Assembly (NCBI GenBank): GCA_936924235.1
Contig: CAKZHN010000180.1
Location: forward strand, 1 to 64,000
Reading direction: 5' to 3'
DNA from: an uncultured Rhodoplanes sp.
GTDB lineage: Bacteria > Pseudomonadota > Alphaproteobacteria > Rhizobiales > Xanthobacteraceae
Length of the DNA: 64,000 nt
In this document: piece by piece, positions 8,975 through 17,951 of the stretch
Layout: each line of letters starts with the position of its first letter
Numbering within the stretch: the first letter of the stretch is position 1
Made by a program: the position numbers and the translations under genes
Notes under the pieces: model-generated
Told to the model about the DNA's origin: nothing
What the model saw: the letters and a program-made list of their open reading frames with translations, nothing else
Databases searched by the model: none

Positions 8975-9580
8975 TTATTTGTGTCCGACGAGGTCGACCA
9001 GCGCCGACATGCCGACATGGCGGTCGCCCTCGGACAGCTCGGCGTCGTATTCCTTGATCTCGAGCGAGGCGAGATCGCCGAACGCCTCCTGCAGCATCGG
9101 CCGGGTGTAGAGCCGCTCGGGCTCCGACGGCCCGCCGGTCTTGTAGTCGAGCTGCTTCAGCCCGTAGCCCTCGATCACCACGAGGCCGCCGGGCTTCAGC
9201 GCGCGCTTGATATCGGCGAACACCCGCGCGCGCAGCTCGGGCGTCAGGAACTGGAAGAAGATGCCGACGACGGCATCGTAGGTCGCGACCGGCCAGCGCC
9301 AGGTTTCGAGATCGGCCTGCTCGGTGCGCAGCGCGACGCCGCGTGATTTGGCGAGCTGTTTCGACTTGGCCAGCGCGCTCGGCGAGAAGTCTATGGCGAG
9401 CACGTCGAGGCCCAGCCCCGCGAGGAACACGCCGTTGCGGCCCTCGCCGTCGGCGATCGACAGCACCTTCTGCCCGGGCTTGAACAGACCGGCCTTGCTC
9501 TTGAGGAAGGCGTTCGGCTCGGTGCCGAAATGATAGCCCGGCTCGCGAAAGCGCGCTTCCCAACGTTCCAGTTCGGACAT
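8975..9580 (-). CDS. Class I SAM-dependent methyltransferase
   Basis: A methyltransferase of about 201 residues with a Rossmann-like SAM-binding motif (KVLSIADGEGRNGVFLAG), an acidic strand-2 end (VLAIDFSPSAL) and the post-motif ALKPGGLVVIEGYG. The length and the EGYGLKQLDY region resemble small TehB/thiopurine-like methyltransferases; the acceptor is not predictable. I prefer the ATG at 9580, which has GGAG a few bases upstream, to the GTG two codons earlier. It lies directly upstream of the VOC dioxygenase on the same strand. Confidence 0.85.
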   Translation of the reverse strand: MSELERWEARFREPGYHFGTEPNAFLKSKAGLFKPGQKVLSIADGEGRNGVFLAGLGLDVLAIDFSPSALAKSKQLAKSRGVALRTEQADLETWRWPVATYDAVVGIFFQFLTPELRARVFADIKRALKPGGLVVIEGYGLKQLDYKTGGPSEPERLYTRPMLQEAFGDLASLEIKEYDAELSEGDRHVGMSALVDLVGHK

Positions 9581-9655
9581 GTTCACTCCGTCCTTGCGAC
9601 GGCCGGAGGTTGATCGACGACGGGCCGGGTGGCAAGGGCCGGCGGCGCAGGGCTG

Positions 9656-10885
9656 CTAACGATCGAGCCGCTTAAGTTCGGCAACGGCACCTTTATATTC
9701 GATGAAATCTCTGGGACATGTGTCAGCCGTCGCCTTTCGCAGCTCCTCTTGCGCCTCAAGCCTATTGCCGCGCAGCAGTTGCCACTCGCCAATGTAAAAC
9801 GCGGCTTCGCATTGCTCTCCTGGACTCTTCGCGGCGGCGCGCGTGTCTTCCAGGCTGCGCCGGCCCACATAGAACTCAATCAGAGCGTAAGGCCACTCCT
9901 TCGATTTCAGCCGGCCCGAGGCGGTCGAAAGCTCGTCGGCACCGTTCTGACCCACGCGACCACGGGCCATGAATCGCCAGAGCAGCGTGTACTGATTAGG
10001 GTCGATTTCGATGACCTTTAGAAAGTCTGCGGCCGAGGCGTCAAAATCGCCTTTGAAAAACTTGGCGTAGCCGCGGTTGCCGAACGCGTCGGCAAAGCGG
10101 GGGAATAGTCTGATCGCCCGGTCGAAGTCGGCGATAGCCGGGTCGCTATCGCCCCTGATGCTCCAGATGACGCCGCGACCGTTATAGGCCAGGGGAAGGT
10201 TCGGGTTGAGCTTGATCGCCTGATCAAAGTCGGCAAAGGCGCGTTCGTTGTCGCGTTTCGCGAGCCAGATGCCACCGCGCTCGGTGTAGGCCTTTGCGCT
10301 TTTCGGGTCGAGCTTGATCGCCCGATCAAGGTCGGCAATAGCCCGCGTCATGTCCCCCTTGGCACGCCAGCTAGCACCGCGGTCGTTGTATGCTTCGGCA
10401 TTGTCCGGACCGAGCGCAATCGCCCGATCGAGATCGCCGATGGCGCGGTCGTGGTCACCGATGGCCCTCCATACGGTGGCGCGATTTTGATAGGCTTGGG
10501 GAAGCGTGGGGTCGAGGCCGATTGCCTGGCTGAAGTCGGCGGTGGCGCGGTCAAGGTTACCTTTTGCGCGCCAGCTGATGCCTCGATTGTTGTAGGCCTG
10601 AGATATTTTCGGATCGAGCCGAATCATCTCGTCATAGTCGGCGATAGCGCGGTCGTGGTCGCCCTTCATACTCCATTTGGCACCGCGATTGAGGTAGGCC
10701 GTGACCAGGTCGCGACCTTGATACCGGCCGGAATCGATCAAACGATTGCACGCCGCGATCGCTTGATCATCCGCGGCTCTACTGTTGCAGATGTCTTTGT
10801 CGTCAGCGGCCGCGTGGGTGACCGGCATCATCGCCGCGGCAATGCAAGCAGCACTCACAAGCATGCGAACAACGATCCGTGTCAT
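9656..10885 (-). CDS. Secreted TPR-repeat protein
   Basis: The 409-residue protein has an N-terminal signal peptide (cleavage near THAAADD, residues 24-29). About seven consecutive 34-residue tetratricopeptide repeats follow from about residue 63 to 300, each with the pattern AYxNRGxxWxxKGDxxRAIADxD. A short C-terminal helical extension has two Cys. TPR arrays are protein-protein scaffolds, so a periplasmic adaptor role is likely. The repeats are close to identical in length and phase, suggesting recent internal duplication. It is a single gene, with the L,D-transpeptidase downstream of 11.0 kb on the same strand. Confidence 0.85.
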   Translation of the reverse strand: MTRIVVRMLVSAACIAAAMMPVTHAAADDKDICNSRAADDQAIAACNRLIDSGRYQGRDLVTAYLNRGAKWSMKGDHDRAIADYDEMIRLDPKISQAYNNRGISWRAKGNLDRATADFSQAIGLDPTLPQAYQNRATVWRAIGDHDRAIGDLDRAIALGPDNAEAYNDRGASWRAKGDMTRAIADLDRAIKLDPKSAKAYTERGGIWLAKRDNERAFADFDQAIKLNPNLPLAYNGRGVIWSIRGDSDPAIADFDRAIRLFPRFADAFGNRGYAKFFKGDFDASAADFLKVIEIDPNQYTLLWRFMARGRVGQNGADELSTASGRLKSKEWPYALIEFYVGRRSLEDTRAAAKSPGEQCEAAFYIGEWQLLRGNRLEAQEELRKATADTCPRDFIEYKGAVAELKRLDR

Positions 10886-11022
10886 GCGGCGCCCCCGCCA
10901 AATCAGCGCCGTACCGTCGAGCGTACGGCACAGTCATTCAATCACTTTGCTGGTGCGCAGCACCAGCCCTGCGGGAAAGTTCGTCAGATACCACCGATCT
11001 CGGTGTAGTACGACTCTGCGGT

Positions 11023-12084
11023 CTAGCGCCGCTTTGCTTTGTGGCCGGAGGTTTTCTCCGCCTGGGCGCGCGCCATGCGGCGCTCCTGTTCGTCGCCGGT
11101 GAAGTCGACCGGGACGCCCTTGGCGATGGCGTCGGCGAGCTCGAGCGCGTCCCAGTTGGTCAGGCGGATGCAGCCGTGCGACTCGCTCTTGCTGATCTTG
11201 CCGGGCTCGGGCGTGCCGTGCAGGCCGTAGCCCTGGCCGTTCAGGCCGATCCACACCGCGCCGACCGGGTTGTTGGGCCCGGGTTTGATGGTGAACGGCC
11301 GCCGGGTGTGCACACCCTTGAAATGATATTCCGGATTGTAGCGATAGGTCGGGTTCTTCTGGACCGACACGATCTTGAGCTGGCCGCTGGGTGCGGGCTT
11401 CTCGGTGCTGCCCGCGGTCACCGGATCGAAGGCGACGAGCTTGCCGTCGGGGCCGAATGCCTTCAGCGTCTGGTCGGTCTTGTCGACCTCGATGCGCGCG
11501 ACCTTGCCGAGCTTCTGCGACGCAAGATTCACGACCGTGATGCGCTGGCCGGCGCTGTCGAACTTCTGTCCGGGATTGAGGGCGGACAGCAGCGCTTCGC
11601 TCATGTGGAATTTCTCGGCGAGGAGCTCGCGCGGGGTGACATACGACAGCGCGGGCAGGCTTTTCATGGCCTCGAAGCGCGCCGGGACTTTTTTGGCGAA
11701 CGGCCCCTGAACGTCGGCGTCGGCGATGGTGTAGTCGGTCAGCGGCGGATCGGCCGCGTTGGCGGCGAGCGCGTTCCAGATCTCTGGCGTCAGATCGCCG
11801 GTCGGCTGAAGCCCGCGATCGGTCGCGAAGGCGGACAGCGCCTTGGAAAAATTCGCGCCCGGCTTGCCGTCGATCTCGCCCGGGGAGAAATGCTGGCGCG
11901 CGAGCAGCACCTGGGCCTTGATCAGAATCGGCTGAGGCGCGGCGGCCTTGGGCGCGGTCTTGTTCGACGCGGGCTTTGCGGCTTCGAACTGCGCGCCGTT
12001 GACCGCCTGCGCATCAAGACCGGCCAGGACCGGCGACGAGCAGACGCAAAGCATCAAGCATGCGACCACCGCGAGGCGACGCAT
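11023..12084 (-). CDS. L,D-transpeptidase (YkuD family)
   Basis: An exported peptidoglycan cross-linking or anchoring enzyme of 353 residues. It has a signal peptide (cleaved near SPVLAG), a peptidoglycan-binding-like segment around LLARQHFSPGEIDGKPGAN and a LysM-like stretch around SEALLSALNPGQKF. The C-terminal YkuD domain carries the catalytic SHGCIRLTN motif about 45 residues from the end and the upstream HGTPEPGKI. The basic tail (HKAKRR) is common in alphaproteobacterial members. Identification is firm; whether it makes 3-3 cross-links or attaches proteins cannot be told. Confidence 0.93.
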   Translation of the reverse strand: MRRLAVVACLMLCVCSSPVLAGLDAQAVNGAQFEAAKPASNKTAPKAAAPQPILIKAQVLLARQHFSPGEIDGKPGANFSKALSAFATDRGLQPTGDLTPEIWNALAANAADPPLTDYTIADADVQGPFAKKVPARFEAMKSLPALSYVTPRELLAEKFHMSEALLSALNPGQKFDSAGQRITVVNLASQKLGKVARIEVDKTDQTLKAFGPDGKLVAFDPVTAGSTEKPAPSGQLKIVSVQKNPTYRYNPEYHFKGVHTRRPFTIKPGPNNPVGAVWIGLNGQGYGLHGTPEPGKISKSESHGCIRLTNWDALELADAIAKGVPVDFTGDEQERRMARAQAEKTSGHKAKRR

Positions 12085-12166
12085 CGTGTTTGGCCCTTAT
12101 CGCGTTACCGAAAGGGCAAGCCTGCAGGCGACGGAAAGTTCCTTGGGGCGGCAAGCGGCGTCGTTG

Positions 12167-12634
12167 CTACGGCGCACCGGTCGCGGCCTTGGCGAGCGCA
12201 CGCAGTGCGCCGCTCAGCGCATCGACGACGGGCTGGACGTTGCCGGCGGGGCCGTGGCGCTTCGCGAGCCAGGCCGGATCGTTGTAGGAGAGCCACGTCG
12301 CGCCGGCCACGTCCTGCCAGACCAGCATCTTGAGCGGCAGGTCAATGCCGGCGGTCTGGACCTGCTGCATCAGCGGCGTGCCGCCCTTGGCGTTGCCGAA
12401 GATCAGCAGGTCGGTCGGCCGCAGCGGCAGCCCCGCGGCGGTGGCGCCGGCCGCGTGATCGACATGGGCAAACACGGTGAGGCCCTTGGCCTTCACCTCG
12501 GCCGCGAGTTTTTCCATCGTCTCCTTCGGGCCGTAACTGCTTCGCACCGTGATCAAGCCGTCGGCGGCCATGGCGTGTGCTCCTGTCAGGCAGATGATGG
12601 CAATGAATGAAAGCAGTGTAAGGCGCATGGTCAT
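12167..12634 (-). CDS. DUF302-family secreted protein
   Basis: A 155-residue protein with a signal peptide (LSFIAIICLTGAHAMA) and a DUF302 domain: ITVRSSYGPKETMEKLAAEV near the N-terminus and LLIFGNAKGGTPLMQ in the middle. The family is widespread and of unclear function. The start codon overlaps the stop of the upstream DUF202 gene by one base (TGATG), so translation is coupled; a second ATG lies two codons later at 12628. The pairing with a small membrane protein suggests a joint envelope function. Confidence 0.85.
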   Translation of the reverse strand: MTMRLTLLSFIAIICLTGAHAMAADGLITVRSSYGPKETMEKLAAEVKAKGLTVFAHVDHAAGATAAGLPLRPTDLLIFGNAKGGTPLMQQVQTAGIDLPLKMLVWQDVAGATWLSYNDPAWLAKRHGPAGNVQPVVDALSGALRALAKAATGAP

Positions 12635-13014
12635 CAGAGCTGCGGCAGCACCGCCCGGTAGAGATAGAGGAACAGCGACAGTCCGAGCAGCAGAAGCAGC
12701 ACCCCGAGCACCAGATCGAACAGCGAGCCGCTGCTGGGCACGGTCTCGTCGTTGTCGATCTCCTTGGCGATCCGGAAAAACCGGATGGTGGCAACGACGA
12801 TCATGGCGACACCCATCACGATGAACGCCAGCCCCACCTCGTTGGCGAACTTTCCGGGCGATGCCGTGACATGCGATTGCGCGCCTCTGACCGCCGACAG
12901 GAAGATGTCGAACCGCTCGATCAGGAAGCCGAAGCCCATCACGGCGATGGCGGTGCGGACCCAGGCCAGGAAGGTCCGCTCGTTCGCGGCGTGATCGGTG
13001 TAACGCTTGATCAT
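12634..13014 (-). CDS. DUF202 (YidH-like) inner-membrane protein
   Basis: A 126-residue membrane protein with three hydrophobic segments and the family's N-terminal signature NERTFLAWVRTAIAVMGFGF. The second and third segments are around LAFIVMGVAMIVVATIRFF and DLVLGVLLLLLGLSLFLYLY. It is translationally coupled to the DUF302 gene that follows it. The function of DUF202 proteins is not established. The gene is divergent from the acetyltransferase at 13092. Confidence 0.9.
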   Translation of the reverse strand: MIKRYTDHAANERTFLAWVRTAIAVMGFGFLIERFDIFLSAVRGAQSHVTASPGKFANEVGLAFIVMGVAMIVVATIRFFRIAKEIDNDETVPSSGSLFDLVLGVLLLLLGLSLFLYLYRAVLPQL

Positions 13015-13091
13015 GATGGCTCTGCTTCGGTGTCGTGCGCTGTATCAAAGTCTGCGACACAAGCTCGTGAGTGTCGTTTAAATTCTATGTC

Positions 13092-13574
13092 ATGATCCCC
13101 CGCATGGGCCCGGGCATCTCGATCTGCACGCCGCAGGACTACAATCAAATCCTTGATGAGCTTCCGGATTTCTGGGACGGCCGGCAGGTCCGGCATCTGC
13201 ATCATCCGATGCTGATCCACGAGTTCGGCCATTCGGCCTTCGTGGTCCGCGACGGCGCCACGGTGGCGGCCTACCTGTTCGGCTTCGTCTCGCAGACCGA
13301 GCCGGTGGGCTATGTGCATCTCGTCGCGGTGCGGGCGTCCGCGCGGCGGCGAGGCCTCGGCCAGCGGCTGTTCGGGCACTTCGTCGCGTTCGCGCGGCAG
13401 CAAGGCTGCCGGCACGTCAAGGCGATCACGACGCCGGCGAATTCAGGCTCGATCGCGTTTCACCAGAGCCTCGGCATGGAGTTGCTCGGCGACGCGAACG
13501 CGCAGGGCGTTCCGGTCGTGCAGGACTATGCGGGGCGCGGCGAGCCGCGCGTGGTGTTCTGGAAAGCCATCTGA
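13092..13574 (+). CDS. GNAT-family N-acetyltransferase
   Basis: A small acetyltransferase of about 160 residues with the GNAT acetyl-CoA-binding signature VHLVAVRASARRRGLGQRLFGHF (residues counted across two adjacent motifs) and a C-terminal motif SIAFHQSLGMELLG. The acceptor substrate is unknown. The start is uncertain: an in-frame GTG at 13071 and ATGs at 13092 and 13104 are all possible, none with a strong ribosome site. It is divergent from the DUF202 gene and convergent with the Bug protein gene downstream. Confidence 0.85.
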   Translation: MIPRMGPGISICTPQDYNQILDELPDFWDGRQVRHLHHPMLIHEFGHSAFVVRDGATVAAYLFGFVSQTEPVGYVHLVAVRASARRRGLGQRLFGHFVAFARQQGCRHVKAITTPANSGSIAFHQSLGMELLGDANAQGVPVVQDYAGRGEPRVVFWKAI

Positions 13575-13590
13575 CGCGGACGCGTCAGCG

Positions 13591-14559
13591 TCACTCGACC
13601 GCGATCTTGGTCTGCTCGACGATCTTGCCCCAGCGGCGTTGCTGCTCGGCCATGGACGCACCAAGCTCGTCCGGCGACATCGGCCGCGCGTAGGCGCCGA
13701 TCTTGGCGAAGGCCTGCTCGACCTCGGGAGTCGTCAGCGCCTTGGCCACGGCGTCGTTGATCTGCTGCCGGATCGCGACCGGCGTGTTCGGCGGCGCGAC
13801 GATGAAGCTCACCGAGGCGGTGACGAACTGGTCGTAGCCGCTTTCCACCATGGTCGGAATCTCGGGCGCGAGCTTGCTGCGGGTCGCGCTGGTGACGGCG
13901 AGCGCGCGAAGCCGGCCTTCGCGGACGTTCGGCAGCAACTGCGTCAGCGCCGAGAACATCACCTGGATCTGGCCGCCGAGCAGGTCGGACACGGCGGGGC
14001 CGCCGCCGCGATACGGCACGTGGCTCATGTCGATGCCGGCGCGCGCCTTGAGAAGCTCACCTTCGATATGCGGCAGCGAGCCGACACCGGCCGAGCCGTA
14101 GCTGAGCTTGCCAGGCTCCGACTTGGCGAGCTTGACCAGCTCGGCCAGCGAGTTGGCCGGCACCGACGGATGCACCGCGAGGATCTCGGCGCTTTCGGCA
14201 AGGCCCGCCACCGGCGCAAACGAGTCCGCGGTGTAGCCCGCGCTCTTCTGGATCAGCGGGCCGATCAGCACCGAGCTCGTGGTGCCCATCATCAGTGTGT
14301 AGCCGTCGGGATCGGCGCCGAGCACGGACTTCGCCGCGATGGTGCCGCCGCCGCCGCCGGGGCGGTTCTCGATCACGATCGGCTGGCCGAGCGCCGCGGC
14401 GATCCGGTCCGAAATCAGCCGGGCCATGATGTCCGGCGGACCGCCCGCCGGCGACGAGATCACGAGCTTGACCGGGCGATCAGGGAAGGCCTGCGCGCCT
14501 TGAACGACGAAAAGCTGCGCGACGAGCAGCACCAGGACGCCTGCGATCTTGCCCTTCAT
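13591..14559 (-). CDS. Bug/TctC-family periplasmic binding protein
   Basis: A 322-residue tripartite-tricarboxylate-transporter-type binding protein with a signal peptide (VLLVAQLFVVQGAQA). It has the family signatures PVKLVISSPAGGPPDIMARL, IVIENRPGGGGGT and HVPYRGGGPAVSDLLGG. Such proteins bind carboxylates or other small organic molecules. No TctA or TctB membrane gene is adjacent, so it is an orphan. It sits 77 bases downstream of the FAD monooxygenase on the same strand, which suggests that the ligand is that enzyme's aromatic substrate. ATG at 14559 has a GGGAGGAAGAC ribosome site upstream. Confidence 0.92.
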   Translation of the reverse strand: MKGKIAGVLVLLVAQLFVVQGAQAFPDRPVKLVISSPAGGPPDIMARLISDRIAAALGQPIVIENRPGGGGGTIAAKSVLGADPDGYTLMMGTTSSVLIGPLIQKSAGYTADSFAPVAGLAESAEILAVHPSVPANSLAELVKLAKSEPGKLSYGSAGVGSLPHIEGELLKARAGIDMSHVPYRGGGPAVSDLLGGQIQVMFSALTQLLPNVREGRLRALAVTSATRSKLAPEIPTMVESGYDQFVTASVSFIVAPPNTPVAIRQQINDAVAKALTTPEVEQAFAKIGAYARPMSPDELGASMAEQQRRWGKIVEQTKIAVE

Positions 14560-14636
14560 GTCTTCCTCCCGACGGAGCGGTCTTTTTGTGTGTTTATGAA
14601 ACGCCGCAACGCGGCGTTCGTGAACGACGACCGAGT

Positions 14637-15842
14637 CTACGCCGCGTAGGCGGTGGGAACGGTCGGCTCCTGATTCCATTCGCGGGTCGGCTCGTAGCTC
14701 CAGACCCATTCGGCGCTGCCGTGGACGCTGCCCTTGCCGGTGGCGACCATGTCCTTCTGTGCCGCGGCGTCGCGCATGTGCTTGAACTTGGCGTTGGAGA
14801 ACGACAGCCGCTGGATGCCGTGGACGCGCGGAATGCGCACGCGGCGGAAGTTGGCGAAGGCCTCGACCGGATCCTTGGTCGATTCCAGCCAGCGCGACAG
14901 GATGTAGGCGTCCTCGAACGCCTGGCAGGCGCCCTGGCCGGCGTTCGGCAGCATCGCATGCGCGGCGTCGCCGATCAGCTGGATGCGGCCGCGGCCCCAG
15001 TTCTGCGTCAGCGGCCGCGTGAACAGGCCCCACTTCGAGCATTCGGTGACGATGCTCAGAAGCTTCTTGAGCCGCGGCTCCGGATTGGGGAACGACAGCC
15101 GCATCTCGTCGGGATCGCCGCGGGTCGACCATCCCTCCTCGACCCATTTGTCGGTGTCTTCCTGGGTGACGATGTTCACCTGCTTGGTGCCGCGGATGTA
15201 GTAGGCGAGCAGATGGCAGCCCGGTCCGACCCACTGGATATGACCGGTCGGCTCCAGCACGTCCTTCGGCACGTCGTTGCCGTTGAGCAGGGCGCGCCAC
15301 ACCATCTGGCCCGTATAGGTCGGGTTGTCCGCGCCGTAGAGCGCGCGGCGGATCACCGAGCGCACGCCGTCCGCGGCGATCACGAGCTCGGCCTCGACCT
15401 GCGTGCCGTTGTCGAAGCTGAGCAGCACGTGGTCGGCACGCTCCTCGACCGCGGTCAGGCGATGGCCGAGATGCGCCGCGCTCTGATCGAGGCCGCTTGC
15501 GAGCGCATCGAGCAGGTCGGCACGATGGAAGGTGTAGTAGGGCGCGCCGAAGCGCGCCGCGGCCTTCATGCGGTCGTTCAGCTCGAGGAACTCGCCGGTC
15601 TGCATGTTGCGGGTGTAGATGCCGGGCGAGCTGTTGCCGACCGCGGCGATCTTCTCGCCGACGCCGATCGCCTGCAGCGCTTTCACGGCCTGCGGGCTGA
15701 CGTTGACTGCGGCGCCGATCTCGCCCAGCGCCGGAGCCTGCTCGAACACCTCGGCCTTGAGCCCCACGGTCTTGAGCGCATGGGCGGTGGCGAGCCCCGC
15801 GAGGCCGCCGCCAACAATCGCGATCTTGCAGCTTGATGGCAT
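14637..15842 (-). CDS. FAD-dependent aromatic monooxygenase
   Basis: A 401-residue single-component flavoprotein hydroxylase of the salicylate/3-hydroxybenzoate hydroxylase group. It shows the N-terminal FAD motif IAIVGGGLAGLATAHAL, a DG motif (LVIAADGVRSVIRRAL) and the C-terminal FAD-ribityl motif GDAAHAMLPNAGQGACQAFED. Such enzymes use NAD(P)H and oxygen to hydroxylate, often with decarboxylation. ATG at 15842 is preceded by GGGAGGAA. It forms a likely transcription unit with the downstream Bug protein and is divergent from a second Bug gene and an aldolase-like gene. The exact substrate cannot be deduced. Confidence 0.9.
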   Translation of the reverse strand: MPSSCKIAIVGGGLAGLATAHALKTVGLKAEVFEQAPALGEIGAAVNVSPQAVKALQAIGVGEKIAAVGNSSPGIYTRNMQTGEFLELNDRMKAAARFGAPYYTFHRADLLDALASGLDQSAAHLGHRLTAVEERADHVLLSFDNGTQVEAELVIAADGVRSVIRRALYGADNPTYTGQMVWRALLNGNDVPKDVLEPTGHIQWVGPGCHLLAYYIRGTKQVNIVTQEDTDKWVEEGWSTRGDPDEMRLSFPNPEPRLKKLLSIVTECSKWGLFTRPLTQNWGRGRIQLIGDAAHAMLPNAGQGACQAFEDAYILSRWLESTKDPVEAFANFRRVRIPRVHGIQRLSFSNAKFKHMRDAAAQKDMVATGKGSVHGSAEWVWSYEPTREWNQEPTVPTAYAA

Positions 15843-16081
15843 TCGTTCCTCCCGCTTCTCAGCGCATCATGCCGCGACTGTGCTTTGCATCAAGGCGTTT
15901 CGGCGGCTTTCGTGGCACATTAGGCCGTGACCGGGCATTGTCAAAATCGATCCTGATAATGCCCGGATATTCATCGGATGAATGGCGAAAAAGCGCGGTT
16001 GATTCCGCAATTGATTAAGTTGCCGCGTTGCGCTCATCATCGGCGCAAACAGTCGAACGTTGCAAACGGGAGGAAGACACC

Positions 16082-17053
16082 ATGACGGACCTCCGTCACG
16101 CGAAGCGCTGGTTCGTCGCGCTGCTGGCGCTCGTCGCCGTCGCTGCCGTGGCGCAGGCGGAGACTTTCCCGAGCAAGACCATCCGCATCATCGTGCCCTA
16201 TGCGCCGGGCGGCAGCGTCGATCTCACGGCGCGCGTGGTCGCGAAGAACCTGCAGGACAGCATCGGGCAGAGCGTCATCGTCGAGAACAAGCCCGGCGCC
16301 AACGCGGCGATCGGCATCGACGCGCTGGTGCGCAGCGAGCCGGATGGCCACACCATCATCATCCTGTCGGACAGCCCGGTCACCATCAATGTGCATCTGG
16401 CGCGGGTCAATTACGATCCGCTCAATGACTTGGTGCCAATCACCAGGGTGGTGTCGAGCCCGATCCTGATGGCCGCCAACGCCAAGGCCGGCATCGCCTC
16501 GATCCCCGACCTGGTGACGGCCGCGAAGGCGAAGCCGCTCAGCTACGCGGTCGCGGGCCGCGGTTCGTCGTCCAATCTCGCGGCCGAGCTTCTGCAGCGC
16601 GAGCTCAAGATCAAGATGGAGGCCGTGCCCTATCGCGGCGGCGCGCCGGCCGCAGCAGCAGTTGCGGCGGGCGATGTCCCGCTCGGATTGTTCGACACGG
16701 CCTCGGTGCTGCCGATGATCGGCGGCGGCCAGCTGGTCGCGCTCGGCGTCGCCGAGCCTGTGCGCTCGAAGTCGATGCCGAACATTCCGACGCTGCAGGA
16801 GGCGGGCGTGCCGAACTTCAGCGCGCAGTCATGGCTCGCGCTGTTCGTGCCGCGCGGCACGCCGGACGACCGCGTCGCCAAGTTGAATGCGGAAGTCGCC
16901 AAGGTCGCGGCGCTGCCGGAGGCGCAAAAGGTGCTGTCCGCCGCCGGGCTGGAGCTCGCGCCGAACAGCCCTGCCGAGATGCGCCGCATCATGGAAACGG
17001 ATTCGAAGAAATGGGGCGACCTGATCAAGGCGACGGGGCTGAAGGCCGAATGA
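16082..17053 (+). CDS. Bug/TctC-family periplasmic binding protein
   Basis: A 323-residue secreted binding protein with a signal peptide (FVALLALVAVAAVAQA) and the Bug hallmarks TIRIIVPYAPGGSVDLTARV, VIVENKPGANAAIG and VPYRGGAPAAAAV. The ATG at 16082 follows a GGGAGGAAGACACC ribosome site. It is divergent from the FAD monooxygenase; the 239-base spacer (15843-16081) should hold both promoters, but I see no clear boxes. The class II aldolase gene follows after 43 bases. No TctAB partners are present. Confidence 0.92.
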   Translation: MTDLRHAKRWFVALLALVAVAAVAQAETFPSKTIRIIVPYAPGGSVDLTARVVAKNLQDSIGQSVIVENKPGANAAIGIDALVRSEPDGHTIIILSDSPVTINVHLARVNYDPLNDLVPITRVVSSPILMAANAKAGIASIPDLVTAAKAKPLSYAVAGRGSSSNLAAELLQRELKIKMEAVPYRGGAPAAAAVAAGDVPLGLFDTASVLPMIGGGQLVALGVAEPVRSKSMPNIPTLQEAGVPNFSAQSWLALFVPRGTPDDRVAKLNAEVAKVAALPEAQKVLSAAGLELAPNSPAEMRRIMETDSKKWGDLIKATGLKAE

Positions 17054-17096
17054 TGCCGTTGCACCTGTCGAAGTGCTATCGAGGGAGGACACGAGA

Positions 17097-17948
17097 ATGA
17101 CGCAAGCGCTCGCCCGATTTCTGATATCCGCCGCGATCCTGTTCGTTGCAAGCACGCTTGCCGGTGCGCAGACGGCAGCCTCCGATCCGGACGCCGCCCG
17201 CAAAGCCGACCTCGTCACCGCCTACAAGATCCTGGTGAACGAAGGCATCCTCGACAGCTTCGGCCACGTCACGGTGCGCTCGGCCAAGGATCCCAACATC
17301 TTCTACATGCCGCGCGCCATGCCGCCGGCGCTGGTGACGCTGGACGATCTCCTGGAGCTGCGGGTGTCCGACAGCCAGCCGATCGATCCCAAGGGGCGGC
17401 GCGTCAACGGCGAGCGCTACATTCACGGCGAGATCTACAAGGCGCGTCCCGACGTCATGTCGGTCATCCACGCGCATTCCCAGGCCGTGATCCCGCTGAG
17501 CCTCACCGCGATCAAGATGAAGCCGGTGATCGCCCAAGCGGGCTTCCTGCCGCCGGAAACGCCGAACTTCGAGGCCCGCGATGCCCGCAAGCCCGGCGAA
17601 CGCGGCATGCAGGTGACCGACAGCGCGCGCGGCGCCGCGCTGGCGCGGACGTTGTCGACCTATCCGGTGGCGCTGATGCGCGGCCACGGCGAAGCGGTGG
17701 CCGCCTCGTCGGTCAAGCAGGCCGTGGTCTATGCGGCCTATATCGACATCAACGCGCGGATGCAGACGCAGGCGCTGCTGCTGTCGCGTGATATCGTTGC
17801 GCTGGACGCGGCCGAGCTGTTCACGCCCGAGGAGTTCGACATCAACCGCCCGTGGGAGCACCTCAAGCAGAAGACGTTGGACGATGCCGCCAGGGCCAAG
17901 GTCGATCGTGCACAGTTCGGCCTCGATCAGACGCAGGAGAAGCGTTAG
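17097..17948 (+). CDS. Exported class II aldolase/adducin-family protein
   Basis: A 283-residue protein with the class II aldolase fold: SFGHVTVRS, a catalytic-type Glu in RYIHGEIYKARPD, metal ligands in SVIHAHSQAV and a further His in LMRGHGEAVAA. Family members cleave or isomerise phosphorylated sugars or decarboxylate hydroxy acids. Unusually, the first about 28 residues (FLISAAILFVASTLAGAQ) look like a cleavable signal peptide, so it may act in the periplasm. ATG at 17097 has GAGGGAGG upstream. It follows a Bug gene and precedes a second secreted protein with only a few bases between them, so they probably form an operon. Confidence 0.87.
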   Translation: MTQALARFLISAAILFVASTLAGAQTAASDPDAARKADLVTAYKILVNEGILDSFGHVTVRSAKDPNIFYMPRAMPPALVTLDDLLELRVSDSQPIDPKGRRVNGERYIHGEIYKARPDVMSVIHAHSQAVIPLSLTAIKMKPVIAQAGFLPPETPNFEARDARKPGERGMQVTDSARGAALARTLSTYPVALMRGHGEAVAASSVKQAVVYAAYIDINARMQTQALLLSRDIVALDAAELFTPEEFDINRPWEHLKQKTLDDAARAKVDRAQFGLDQTQEKR

Positions 17949-17951
17949 CGA

